Numbered from the stretch's first letter, positions 1-7,666 are shown. The stretch is DNA of 57,285 nucleotides from an uncultured Luminiphilus sp. (GCA_938091995.1 CALKNZ010000033.1:1-57285); one strand, 5' to 3'. Notes: a model not told the origin generated them from the sequence alone. Translations and numbers: made by a program.

Positions 1-2
1 TG

Positions 3-1133
3 TCAAAGCGAATCCCGGGCCTCTACAAGAGAGGCACCCAGGGCATCTGGCACATCGATAAATGCGTCAGGGGGTATGGCCGACTTCACGAGAGCACTGG
101 AACAAGTGAGCTCGCGGAGGCGGAAAGGTACCTGATTCGACGATTGGAAGAGATGCGTAATGCGAATGTTTACGGCATTCGAATGGAGCGTTCTTTTCGG
201 CAGGCGGCAACCAGGTTTTTGCTGGATTATCAGCACAAGCGCAGTATTGGCCGCTATGCACAATCCCGGAAAATTCTGGACCCATACATAGGCGATCTGC
301 CTTTGCGTCGGGTCCATCAGGGGACGCTGGAGTCGTTTATCCAGCATCGTCGTAAGCAGGGTATGCGAGCCAACACCATCAACCGTGATCTGGCGGTGGT
401 GCGGCGAATTCTGACGCTTGCCGCCCGATTATGGCGGGATGAGTCGGGTTTGACCTGGCTTGAAACTGCCCCTTTGTTGCAGTTGCTCGATTGTGACGAT
501 GCCCGCAAGCCATATCCCCTATCATGGGAGGAGCAGGCGAGGTTGTTTGCGCGCTTGCCGGAACACTTAAGGGACATGGCCTTGTTCAAGGTTAATACTG
601 GAACGCGGGAGCAGGAAGTGACTTGTTTGCAGTGGAGTTGGGAGGTATCGATTCCTGAGCTGAAAGCCAGTGTGTTTGTTGTCCCCGGTTATGGCGTTAA
701 GAATGGTGAGGATCGATTGGTGGTGATGAATGCTGAGGCGCGAGCGGTAATCAATCGTCAGCGTGGCAAGAACTCAGACTATGTATTCACCTACTCAAAG
801 GGTAAGCCGATTGATCGCATCAATACCAAAGCTTGGCGCCGAGCGCGAGAGGAGGCTGGATTGCCGCAAGTGCGGGTCCATGATTTGAAGCATACGTTCG
901 GTCGCCGGTTGCGGGCCAAAGGTGTCAGTCATGAAACCCGACAAGTCCTGCTGGGCCATAAAAACGGCCAGATCACAACGCATTACTCCGCTGCAGAAAT
1001 TGGAGAACTGATAGACGCGGTGGAGAAAGTGAGCTGGTCGGGTAGTTCAGCGCCGACCCTAACCTTGATCAATAATGAAAACTCCCGCAAATCTCCCGCA
1101 GTTGGGAGACGGGAAAACGTAAAATTGGTTTGA
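3..1133 (+). CDS. Tyrosine-type site-specific integrase, 5' end cut by window edge
   Basis: The frame is open to the left edge, so the N-terminus lies outside the window; an ATG at 144 exists, but the codons before it read like the arm-binding domain of phage integrases (short basic segment, then EAERYLIRRLEE). A SAM-like core-binding domain follows, then the catalytic domain: TGTREQE (first Arg, codon at 606), HDLKH (codons 879-893), LLGHK and the nucleophile in THYS. The second catalytic Arg (HxxR) is Lys here; I recall HDLKHTFG as a recurrent variant in proteobacterial integrases, so the enzyme need not be dead. The gene ends 36 bp from the 3' end of a convergent tRNA-Met gene, the usual position of an island or prophage integrase beside its attachment site. 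Family is clear; the element itself is not visible. Confidence 0.9.
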   Translation, partial: SKRIPGLYKRGTQGIWHIDKCVRGYGRLHESTGTSELAEAERYLIRRLEEMRNANVYGIRMERSFRQAATRFLLDYQHKRSIGRYAQSRKILDPYIGDLPLRRVHQGTLESFIQHRRKQGMRANTINRDLAVVRRILTLAARLWRDESGLTWLETAPLLQLLDCDDARKPYPLSWEEQARLFARLPEHLRDMALFKVNTGTREQEVTCLQWSWEVSIPELKASVFVVPGYGVKNGEDRLVVMNAEARAVINRQRGKNSDYVFTYSKGKPIDRINTKAWRRAREEAGLPQVRVHDLKHTFGRRLRAKGVSHETRQVLLGHKNGQITTHYSAAEIGELIDAVEKVSWSGSSAPTLTLINNENSRKSPAVGRRENVKLV

Positions 1134-1169
1134 TCGATTTGTAAGTTACTGTTTTTGAAGTTAAAAAAA

Positions 1170-1246
1170 TGGTAGCTACGGGTGGACTTGAACCACCGAC
1201 CCCAGCATTATGAATGCTGTGCTCTAACCAGCTGAGCTACGTAGCC
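1170..1246 (-). tRNA. tRNA-Met (anticodon CAT, elongator type)
   Basis: The minus strand folds into a complete cloverleaf of 77 nt with encoded CCA. The acceptor stem is GGCTACG with CGTAGCT (one G-U pair), the D-arm is GCTC/GAGC, the anticodon stem CAGCA/TGCTG encloses loop TTCATAA (anticodon CAT), and the T-arm GGTGG/CCACC encloses TTCAAGT. A CAT anticodon could also belong to a lysidine-modified tRNA-Ile, but the body looks like elongator tRNA-Met. Its 3' half, facing the integrase gene, is the probable attachment site. Confidence 0.93.
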
Positions 1247-1647
1247 ACAAGGGTGTGTTGCGAGGGTCGCGATTTTCTACAACTGCTGCCTCCAAGTCAA
1301 CCTGTAGCAGTTACTAAACGTGGCGTCTAGTGCGTATTGTCTGGCGGTGGCGGCATCTGTGCTCCTTTTCTCCAACGGACGCGTTCATGGTCTCTTCGAC
1401 GCTCACTCTTTAAATGATGCAGGGATTGCGCGCGACCTGACCGCCGTATTGCCAGGTGTTCCAGCGAGTCCCCCTCACGACGCGCTAGCCGGAGACTACA
1501 GCAAAACAGTAAATGCTCTGGTGGCAGGCGCTCGCCAGCTTGAGTGTTTTAGACAAAGCCCTTGGGGACATTAGTAAACACCCGATGGCCAGAATAATCC
1601 TTACATCGGCTGACTTTTGTGAGGAGCGGTGTGTTCCTGCGGCGATT
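1247..1647. other. Gene-poor stretch between tRNA-Met and the porin gene
   Basis: Apart from the tRNA promoter at its left end I see no recognisable gene. A GTG-started open frame of 84 codons (1320-1574, plus strand) lacks a ribosome binding site and resembles no family I know. The porin gene ends at 1648 reading into this stretch, and I found no clear hairpin plus T-run terminator for it. It could be decayed coding sequence left by island integration, but nothing proves that. Confidence 0.4.
1272..1300 (-). promoter_or_regulatory. Probable sigma-70 promoter of tRNA-Met
   Basis: On the minus strand TTGACT (1300-1295) is followed after 17 bp by GAAAAT (1277-1272), then a G+C-rich discriminator CGCGACCC typical of stable-RNA promoters. 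Start of transcription would be near 1264, about 18 nt before the mature tRNA. Confidence 0.45.
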
Positions 1648-2916
1648 TCAGAGTTTCAGCTGAACGGTTAACCAAAACTTGGTCGTATCGGTTAGGAAAT
1701 CTTTCGCTTGATAGTCGGCGAACTTTGCCTGCAGACTCAACTGCTTGTTGACTGGCCACGTCGCAATCATATCGAACTCAGTGCCGTATTGGGTGTCCAG
1801 AGATTCTGCCTTGAAGTCATGGTAGAAGGCGCCAACCTTTACCGGGCCTAATTTTCCGCTGATGCCGACATAGGCGTCTTCAATGCCATTGGCAGGCGTC
1901 GCTAGGAATTTATCAGCCCAACCTTGAAATAGGTGTAATGTAGCGAGTGGTGTTTTAAAGCCAACGCCGCCACCAGTGTTACCATTTTCACCTGAGCCAA
2001 GCACCTCATATCCAATTTTTAGCGTAACGGGTTTGAAGCTGGCGTTAAGCTCAGCCATGTAATAATCGGCGTCGTAATCAAGTTCACTATTGCCCTCGCT
2101 AGACTGTGTGGCAAAAGCGGCTTTTACACCGAGCCACTCCGAAAACTTACCCTGGTATTCAATACCGAACGTATTTGTAGAGTTGTTCACGGTTTTTCCT
2201 GCGGTATACCCGCTTTGTGGATCTACATCTATAAGGTAGCCATAGCCGGAGACAGAATGTGCCTCTGCTAGGTTGTAAGTTGCTCGAAGGAAAATATTGT
2301 CTCCTTCCCAGTCTGCCGGTTGTGCACCGTCGTTGGGCCCAAAAATTCTGTTGATGTTGTAAACATAGCTGGCATCTACCGACAGATTTTGTGTGGGATT
2401 GAGTTGTATCCTCAGGCCATCGTAGGTTTGCTCATTCTGTCTCCATGCAACACCGCCAACAAAACGTTGAGAGGCATTTATTATCCGCTGGCGCCCAAAT
2501 TTTGCGTTCCATTTGTCTGCGTCATATGCCAGCCATGCCTGATTGAAGTCTGTTGCCTCAGGATCTGCGACAATTGGGTATTCTGTATTTCCATTGGTAG
2601 TAGAGTTGTAATTGTCAGTCAATACACTGGTGATGTTGTCAAATTCTAACTGCGCGCTAAAGCCTCGCAAGGTTGTCGTGGTCAACGTCAATCGAGAGCG
2701 TAGTGTTGACGCATCTGCATTTTTCTCTACACCATCCTGATCAACGCCTTCATAGCGATACCTTAGATCTACACTCGCCGTGCCTCCTTTGACCATTTCT
2801 GCCAAGCTATCAAAACCACTAGTTTCTGCATTTGCGGTATTGCTTGCGATAAGCAGCGCTAGCACTTTTGTCGCTGATAAAAAGTGTATGTGCGTGTCCG
2901 AATATTGCCTTGTCAT
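1648..2916 (-). CDS. Outer-membrane porin (alginate-export-like beta-barrel), likely part of the cyanate regulon
   Basis: A 422-residue protein with a signal peptide (hydrophobic stretch about residues 18-27, cleavage after ANA at 30). The remainder shows alternating short strands and aromatic girdles of a beta-barrel, with the pattern LRYRYE, STLRSRL, EFDN, YPIVADPE, KFGRQRI, RFVGGVAWRQNEQTYDG that I associate with proteins annotated as alginate export family (PF13372-like); this name does not imply alginate as substrate. An in-frame start at 3021 exists, but ATG at 2916 has GGAG 8 nt upstream and places the signal peptide correctly. It lies downstream of the cynF-like regulator gene on the same strand, and has its own sigma-54 promoter and upstream array matching those of the cyanate operon. 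Inferred role: passage of cyanate or a related small anion across the outer membrane. Confidence 0.8.
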   Translation of the reverse strand: MTRQYSDTHIHFLSATKVLALLIASNTANAETSGFDSLAEMVKGGTASVDLRYRYEGVDQDGVEKNADASTLRSRLTLTTTTLRGFSAQLEFDNITSVLTDNYNSTTNGNTEYPIVADPEATDFNQAWLAYDADKWNAKFGRQRIINASQRFVGGVAWRQNEQTYDGLRIQLNPTQNLSVDASYVYNINRIFGPNDGAQPADWEGDNIFLRATYNLAEAHSVSGYGYLIDVDPQSGYTAGKTVNNSTNTFGIEYQGKFSEWLGVKAAFATQSSEGNSELDYDADYYMAELNASFKPVTLKIGYEVLGSGENGNTGGGVGFKTPLATLHLFQGWADKFLATPANGIEDAYVGISGKLGPVKVGAFYHDFKAESLDTQYGTEFDMIATWPVNKQLSLQAKFADYQAKDFLTDTTKFWLTVQLKL

Positions 2917-3027
2917 TGTTCGACTCCGAAGGGTTTCCACCATGATGAGTACTGCGAGGAAGCAATGGTGAATGTCGCTGCCTGCAAGCTTGTTTTTCGG
3001 GACGCTTCCGCCCTCGAACAAAGTTTT

Positions 3028-3042
3028 GCAAACGCCGTGCCA
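3028..3042 (-). promoter_or_regulatory. Sigma-54 (-24/-12) promoter of the porin gene
   Basis: The minus strand reads TGGCAC (3042-3037), five bases, then TTGC (3031-3028), an exact match to the sigma-54 consensus with invariant GG and GC at the required distance. Transcription would begin near 3016, giving a leader of about 100 nt before the porin ATG at 2916. Confidence 0.85.
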
Positions 3043-3070
3043 TTCTTTTTTGAGTCTTTAAGTCTATGAT

Positions 3071-3083
3071 TATCAATGGATTA
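3071..3083 (+). promoter_or_regulatory. Putative IHF site between activator array and porin promoter
   Basis: TATCAATGGATTA matches the IHF consensus WATCAANNNNTTR at every fixed position. It lies between the upstream activator array (3118-3163) and the -24 element (3042), where a DNA bend is expected at sigma-54 promoters. One consensus match in A+T-rich DNA can occur by chance. Confidence 0.5.
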
Positions 3084-3117
3084 AAACTTTTTACGTTGGT
3101 AAAGCTGGCTGCGGAAA

Positions 3118-3163
3118 TTCGTAGATTCTGAATCTTCGTAGTTTGAGTTATGTAATTTCGTAG
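3118..3163 (-). promoter_or_regulatory. Three-site upstream activator array of the porin promoter
   Basis: On the minus strand CTACGAA occurs at 3163-3157, 3141-3135 and 3124-3118, spaced 22 and 17 bp. The same three sites with the same spacing precede the cyanate operon (5110-5155). The two arrays align without gaps at 38 of about 50 positions, including the 15-mer TACGAAGATTCAGAA. The last site lies 75 bp from the -24 element. Probable binding site of the CynF-type activator encoded between the two arrays. Confidence 0.75.
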
Positions 3164-3190
3164 CGATTTGATACTTACCAGGGGCCGCAC

Positions 3191-5053
3191 TCAAACTTTA
3201 AAGCTTCGGGTATCTATGTTGAGCTTCTTTATTCGCGAAGCGAGAGTGGTGGGCTTGATGTCCAATATTGCAGCAGCTCCGTCCTCTCCGAAAACCTTGC
3301 CTTTGGATCTTTCGAGCGCGAGTAGAATGTTTCGCCGCTGCCGCTGTTTGCTTTGAGATTCCTGCTCGACTTCACCCTGTGGAGAGGCGAGCACTTTGCT
3401 GGCCGTCTGATGGTTACCCGCCAGCGAGTCCCCAATCCGAATGGTATCGCCCTGAGAAAGTATTACCTGTCGTTCTATAAAATTTTCCAGCTCTCTAATA
3501 TTGCCCGGCCAATGATAATTGCCAAGTTTTTCTAGTTCGCTTAGTGGCATTCTTAGATTGGTTTTACTGGCACGCGTAGCAGCCTTTTGCAGAAACATTT
3601 GGGCCAGCAGGGGTATGTCCTCTCGACGCTCACGTAAAGGCACTGAGGTAATTGGAAAGACGTTGAGTCGGAAATAAAGATCTTCGCGAAATTTCCCAGC
3701 CTCCACCAGCTGGCGTAACTCTTTATTGGTGGCGGCGATAATTCGGACATTTACGTGTCGGGTTGTAGATTCTCCGACTCGCTCGAACTGCTGCTCCTGG
3801 AGTACTCGAAGAAGTTTTCCTTGCAGATGAAGCGGTATTTCGCCCACCTCATCCAGGAATAGTGTGCCACCGTCAGCTAATTCAAATCGTCCCGGCCTGT
3901 CGCCTGTGGCGCCGGTAAAAGCGCCTTTAATATGACCAAAAAACTCACTTTCAAAAAGCTCTTCCGGAACCGCTGCACAGTTCACCCGGATAAGTGGCCT
4001 TTGAGAGCGATCACTTTGTTCGTGTAAAGAGCGCGCAATCAGCTCCTTGCCGGTGCCCGACTCACCAACAATCAGGACGGTAGCTTCCGTTGGTGCGACG
4101 AGATTGATCTGACGCAATGTATTCTGAACTCCTGCACTACGGCCAATAATGCGATGGTGGTTGTACTCAATACTGATCTCCTCTTGCAGGTACGCGTTCT
4201 CGAGTTCGAGTCGATTTTTTAGCGATTCGACCTCCTCTAGAGCCGCCATTAAACGTTTGCGTCCTGCCTTTTTCTCGGAGACATCTCGAAAGATGACAAC
4301 AACACCCACAATTACACCAGCCTCCTTGATAGGCGTGCTGGTGTATTCAACATCTACGGCCTTGCCGTTTCGAGACCAAAATATATCTTCATCTTCTGTA
4401 TGAACCTTCCCACTTCTGAGTGATTCAAATATAGGGCAGTCATGCAGCTCAAACAGAGAGCCATCGCCGTGGCTGTGATGCACTATGGTGTGCATGTTGC
4501 GTCCAATCAGCTCTTCTAGGGAATAACCCAATATTCTTAGTGCTGCTGGGTTTACGAAAGTGGTGTCCCCTTTGCTGTCTACACCGTAAATGCCCTCGCC
4601 AGCGGCATCCAATAACAAGCGGTGCTCGTGCTCGAATTCGCGGAAGACATTGGCAACACGGTTCCATTGACTCAATCCCGAGTTGTATAAATCGATAGCA
4701 TCTGCCTGCGCTTTGCGTTGAGCTATTTCTCGAAGCGGTTGCAGGTTCAGATGTAGTAGCCGCTCTTCGCCAACTTGGCTGAAACGACCGAACACCTCGA
4801 TACCACACTCTTGCTCTTGAATGACGATGGTTAAGTCACTGCATAGGCCGCGGGTTTTTTCTAGTACTTCCTGAGTAAAGACCACCAGTTTGGGTAAATC
4901 TGGTTTGAATAAGTCACTGGGGCGTATCGCCTTCAGCCCGGCACGGTCCAGTCGCATTAAACGGCAGGCTTCCTGATTGGCCTCAACGAGTACATCCCGG
5001 TAGGGGTCTACCGCAATTTGGGGCGTCGCAGAGTGATGATAAAGATTATCCAT
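3191..5053 (-). CDS. cynF: Sigma-54-dependent activator with PAS domains, CynF-type regulator of cyanate genes
   Basis: A 620-residue enhancer-binding protein with no membrane segments. Residues 10-115 look like a degenerate PAS domain; 145-260 form a clear PAS domain containing HDCPIF; a coiled coil (265-295) leads to the AAA+ domain (303-530) with Walker A GESGTGKE (330-337), the sigma-54 contact loop GAFTGA (377-382) and Walker B GGTLFLDE (395-402). A Fis-type helix-turn-helix ends the protein (about 575-615). It is divergent from the cyanate operon and lies between two identical operator arrays. I recall a sigma-54 regulator named CynF in the cynFABDS cluster of Pseudomonas pseudoalcaligenes; the symbol is assigned by this context and architecture. 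The PAS ligand is unknown; cyanate, ammonium status or redox are all possible. Confidence 0.88.
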   Translation of the reverse strand: MDNLYHHSATPQIAVDPYRDVLVEANQEACRLMRLDRAGLKAIRPSDLFKPDLPKLVVFTQEVLEKTRGLCSDLTIVIQEQECGIEVFGRFSQVGEERLLHLNLQPLREIAQRKAQADAIDLYNSGLSQWNRVANVFREFEHEHRLLLDAAGEGIYGVDSKGDTTFVNPAALRILGYSLEELIGRNMHTIVHHSHGDGSLFELHDCPIFESLRSGKVHTEDEDIFWSRNGKAVDVEYTSTPIKEAGVIVGVVVIFRDVSEKKAGRKRLMAALEEVESLKNRLELENAYLQEEISIEYNHHRIIGRSAGVQNTLRQINLVAPTEATVLIVGESGTGKELIARSLHEQSDRSQRPLIRVNCAAVPEELFESEFFGHIKGAFTGATGDRPGRFELADGGTLFLDEVGEIPLHLQGKLLRVLQEQQFERVGESTTRHVNVRIIAATNKELRQLVEAGKFREDLYFRLNVFPITSVPLRERREDIPLLAQMFLQKAATRASKTNLRMPLSELEKLGNYHWPGNIRELENFIERQVILSQGDTIRIGDSLAGNHQTASKVLASPQGEVEQESQSKQRQRRNILLALERSKGKVFGEDGAAAILDIKPTTLASRIKKLNIDTRSFKV

Positions 5054-5092
5054 AACAGCATTACCAATGGCGCAAATCTGTAAAGCGATGCA

Positions 5093-5107
5093 GCAACTAT
5101 TGGGCCA
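5093..5107 (-). promoter_or_regulatory. Possible sigma-54 promoter of cynF
   Basis: The minus strand reads TGGCCC (5107-5102), five bases, then TTGC (5096-5093): one mismatch from the -24 consensus, with GG and GC kept at the right spacing. Transcription would begin near 5081, 28 nt before the cynF ATG. The nearest activator site (5110-5116) almost touches the -24 element, a poor position for classical activation, so the array might repress or modulate here. Confidence 0.4.
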
Positions 5108-5109
5108 GA

Positions 5110-5155
5110 TTACGAAATTCCATGAACAGCATTACGAAGATTCAGAAATAACGAA
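5110..5155 (+). promoter_or_regulatory. Three-site upstream activator array of the cyn operon
   Basis: Sites TTACGAA (5110-5116), TTACGAA (5132-5138) and TAACGAA (5149-5155) are spaced 22 and 17 bp, exactly as in the array upstream of the porin gene. TACGAAGATTCAGAA (5133-5147) is identical in both. The last site lies 76 bp from the -24 element of the cynA promoter. Confidence 0.75.
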
Positions 5156-5231
5156 TTATCGTAGGCGTCGCATCGCGGTAGTGAGCCTGGGAAGCCTTTC
5201 AAAAACAGTCACTTATAAAAATTAGTGGCGT

Positions 5232-5247
5232 TGGCACGGTGCTTGCT
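5232..5247 (+). promoter_or_regulatory. Sigma-54 (-24/-12) promoter of the cyn operon
   Basis: TGGCAC (5232-5237), five bases, TTGCT (5243-5247), preceded by T and followed within the spacer by GG: a full match to YTGGCACGRNNNTTGCW. Transcription would begin near 5258. Confidence 0.9.
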
Positions 5248-5364
5248 CCACACAGGATATGAAACCCATGGGAGCTTCCCAATAAAGCTTTTACGTTGGC
5301 TTGAGGTTCTAAGCGCAACATAAAAGATCATGTACTGCCGTCATAACGAACAGGAGCACCAAAT

Positions 5365-6834
5365 ATGAGCAACAAGAGTTTAGGTAACCCATTTGATGCC
5401 GAGAGTAGCCTGGCACACACCGCTAGCTGCGTCTGTGCCGTTTGCAAATCTGAACTGCAATCTGGTGAGGGGTTGAGTGATCGTGATAGGCAAATACTCA
5501 TGGAGCGTCAGATCTCCGACCAAGAATCGGTAAGGCACACATCTTCCAGCGCCGCTACAGAAACTTTTGGAAGCAGCGAGGACATGATGGATCGTGTTGT
5601 CGAAAACGCCATTGTCAGGGGCGTATTCGGCCACAATGATGCAAGCCGCAGGAACTTTATCAGGTTGGTGGGTGGGGGGACTCTAGCCGCTGCGTTAGGG
5701 ACCATGATCCCCATGGACAAAGTGAAAGCGGCGGTCAAAGACGCGATAGGACCGTTGGAAAAGACGAAGCTGAAGGTGGGCTTTGTCCCGATTACCTGCG
5801 CGACACCGATTATCATGGCGCAGCCCATGGGTTTTTACGCCAAATATGGTTTAGATGTGGATGTCATTAAAACTGCTGGGTGGGCCGTAGCTCGAGACAA
5901 GTCACTCAATGGCGAATACGATGCGTCTCACATGCTAACACCCATGCCATTGGCCATGAGTATGGGTGCTGGCTCAACCGCGACTCCCTACATTATGCCT
6001 GCGGTTGAAAACATCAATGGCCAGGCGATTGTTTTACACAATAAGCACAAGGATAAGCGTAATCCCAAGGACTGGAAGGGATTTAAGTTTGGTGTGCCTT
6101 TCGATTACTCCATGCACAACTTTCTACTGCGATATTACGTCGCAGAGCACGGTATCGATCCGGACAAAGATATTCAGATTCGGGTCGTACCGCCACCCGA
6201 AATGGTTGCCAATTTAAGGGCGGGAAACCTTGATGGGTATCTGTCCCCCGACCCATTTAATCAGCGAGCAGTTTTCGAAAAAATTGGTTTCCTCCATGTT
6301 CTTACCAAGGATATATGGGAGGGCCATCCTTGTTGCGCCTTCGCCTGCAGTGAGAAATTTTCTACGGAAATGCCCAACACCTATGCGGCGCTGTTTAAGG
6401 CTATTGTGGACGCGACGCACTATTCCCATAAAGCAGAAAATCGCGCTGAAATTGCTAAAGCTATTTCACCCAAGAATTATCTGAACCAACCTGAAGTTGT
6501 GGTTAAGCAAGTGCTAACCGGACGCTACGTAGACGGGATTGAAAATAAGGTTCAGGACGTTCCAGATAGAATTGATTTTGATCCGTTTCCTTGGCATTCA
6601 ATGGCAGTATGGATTTTGACTCAAATGAAACGCTGGGGTTATGTAGAGGGTGATATTGATTATAAGGGTATAGCAGAGCGTGTCTACGTCGCTGCTGAAA
6701 CGGGGCAGGTAATGCGTAATCTGGGCTACACCCCCCCCGAATCTACCTATAAAAACTACACCATCATGGGCAAGGAGTTTGATTACAACAAGCCTGAAGA
6801 ATATATCAATAGCTTCGCTATTAAACGGGTTTGA
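5365..6834 (+). CDS. cynA: CmpA/NrtA-family substrate-binding protein of the cyanate ABC transporter, Tat-exported
   Basis: A 489-residue member of the nitrate/bicarbonate/cyanate-binding family that delivers the anion to the CynB-CynD complex. Typical family patches are visible, such as LKVGFVPITCATPIIMAQ at the start of the binding domain and LSPDPFNQRAV in the middle. A twin-arginine signal SRRNFIR (94-100) with a hydrophobic stretch to about 114 indicates folded export. Unusually, about 93 residues precede the twin Arg, and they hold a cysteine cluster, His18 and C22-x-C24-x-x-C27. AGGAG 9 nt upstream supports the ATG at 5365. It is the first gene of cynABDS-DUF1348 under a sigma-54 promoter. 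Cyanate as substrate is inferred from cynS; sequence alone does not exclude nitrate or bicarbonate. Confidence 0.9.
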   Translation: MSNKSLGNPFDAESSLAHTASCVCAVCKSELQSGEGLSDRDRQILMERQISDQESVRHTSSSAATETFGSSEDMMDRVVENAIVRGVFGHNDASRRNFIRLVGGGTLAAALGTMIPMDKVKAAVKDAIGPLEKTKLKVGFVPITCATPIIMAQPMGFYAKYGLDVDVIKTAGWAVARDKSLNGEYDASHMLTPMPLAMSMGAGSTATPYIMPAVENINGQAIVLHNKHKDKRNPKDWKGFKFGVPFDYSMHNFLLRYYVAEHGIDPDKDIQIRVVPPPEMVANLRAGNLDGYLSPDPFNQRAVFEKIGFLHVLTKDIWEGHPCCAFACSEKFSTEMPNTYAALFKAIVDATHYSHKAENRAEIAKAISPKNYLNQPEVVVKQVLTGRYVDGIENKVQDVPDRIDFDPFPWHSMAVWILTQMKRWGYVEGDIDYKGIAERVYVAAETGQVMRNLGYTPPESTYKNYTIMGKEFDYNKPEEYINSFAIKRV

Positions 6835-6835
6835 T

Positions 6836-7663
6836 ATGAGCTCTCTTGCGGCAAGATCGGCGCTCGTTTCTGTTTGCCTGTTGGTGGGCCTCCTTGGCCT
6901 GTGGGAGGCTCTGAATCAGCCGCCAACGGCGAGTGAGGCGCTTACCGAGTTTGAAATACTGATGGGCGGAGTTGACCAGGAGGCCCGAGTGCCTCCGCCA
7001 TCTCAGGTTATGAGTCATGCTTGGCATGAACTGAGTAATCCTTTCTATGATGCGGGCCCCAATGATAAGGGCATTGGCATACAGTTGGCTTACTCGCTGT
7101 TTCGCGTGCTTACTGGGTATGTCAGCGCCGCACTAGTCGCGATCCCATTAGGTTTTATTATTGGCATGTCGCCGCTAATGCACCGGGCGCTGAATCCATT
7201 CATTCAGGTTCTGCGTCCCATCTCTCCATTAGCTTGGATGCCGCTCGCACTTTTTATTATTAAAGATTCTGAGCAATCGGCCATCTTCGTCATCTTTATT
7301 TGTTCGATTTGGCCCATGCTCATCAACACGGCTTTTGGCGTGGCAAATGTGCGTAGCGACTGGATTTCGGTGGCACAAACCCATGAGCTAAGCCAATTGA
7401 AGACGGCCTTCTTGGTCATACTGCCTGCAGCAGCACCTACTATATTAACGGGCATGCGGATTTCAATCGGTATTGCGTGGCTGGTTATTGTTGCCGCGGA
7501 GATGCTAGTCGGTGGTACTGGCATTGGGTACTACGTTTGGAACGAGTGGAACAACCTAGATTTGAACAGCGTCATATTTTCGATTCTTATGATTGGCGTG
7601 GTTGGCATGGCTCTCGATTTTGCTTTGGGTCGCGTTGAAAAGCTTGTGCAATATAAGGAGTGA
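6836..7663 (+). CDS. cynB: Cyanate ABC transporter permease
   Basis: A 275-residue inner-membrane permease of the NrtB/SsuC class. After an N-terminal membrane helix (residues 5-25) comes a periplasmic loop, then five further helices, with the cytoplasmic coupling loop around HELSQLKTAFLVILPAAAP that contacts the ATPase. The ATG at 6836 is one base after the cynA stop, indicating translational coupling; there is no good ribosome binding site of its own. A longer in-frame start at 6779 overlaps cynA and is unlikely. It forms the channel between CynA and CynD. Confidence 0.88.
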   Translation: MSSLAARSALVSVCLLVGLLGLWEALNQPPTASEALTEFEILMGGVDQEARVPPPSQVMSHAWHELSNPFYDAGPNDKGIGIQLAYSLFRVLTGYVSAALVAIPLGFIIGMSPLMHRALNPFIQVLRPISPLAWMPLALFIIKDSEQSAIFVIFICSIWPMLINTAFGVANVRSDWISVAQTHELSQLKTAFLVILPAAAPTILTGMRISIGIAWLVIVAAEMLVGGTGIGYYVWNEWNNLDLNSVIFSILMIGVVGMALDFALGRVEKLVQYKE

Positions 7664-7666
7664 ACT

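Larger units (their letters stand above)
5054..5364. promoter_or_regulatory. Divergent regulatory region cynF / cynA
   Basis: This 311-bp gap contains no gene. Left to right it holds a near-consensus sigma-54 promoter facing cynF (5093-5107), the three-site activator array (5110-5155), an A+T-rich stretch around 5200-5225 that could bend, the perfect sigma-54 promoter of cynA (5232-5247) and a leader of about 107 nt ending with AGGAG before the ATG at 5365. Confidence 0.7.

Noticed and set aside
1320-1574. 84-codon open frame with GTG start between tRNA-Met and the porin gene
   Set aside because: No ribosome binding site, no recognisable family and no supporting neighbour; mentioned only within the intergenic entry.
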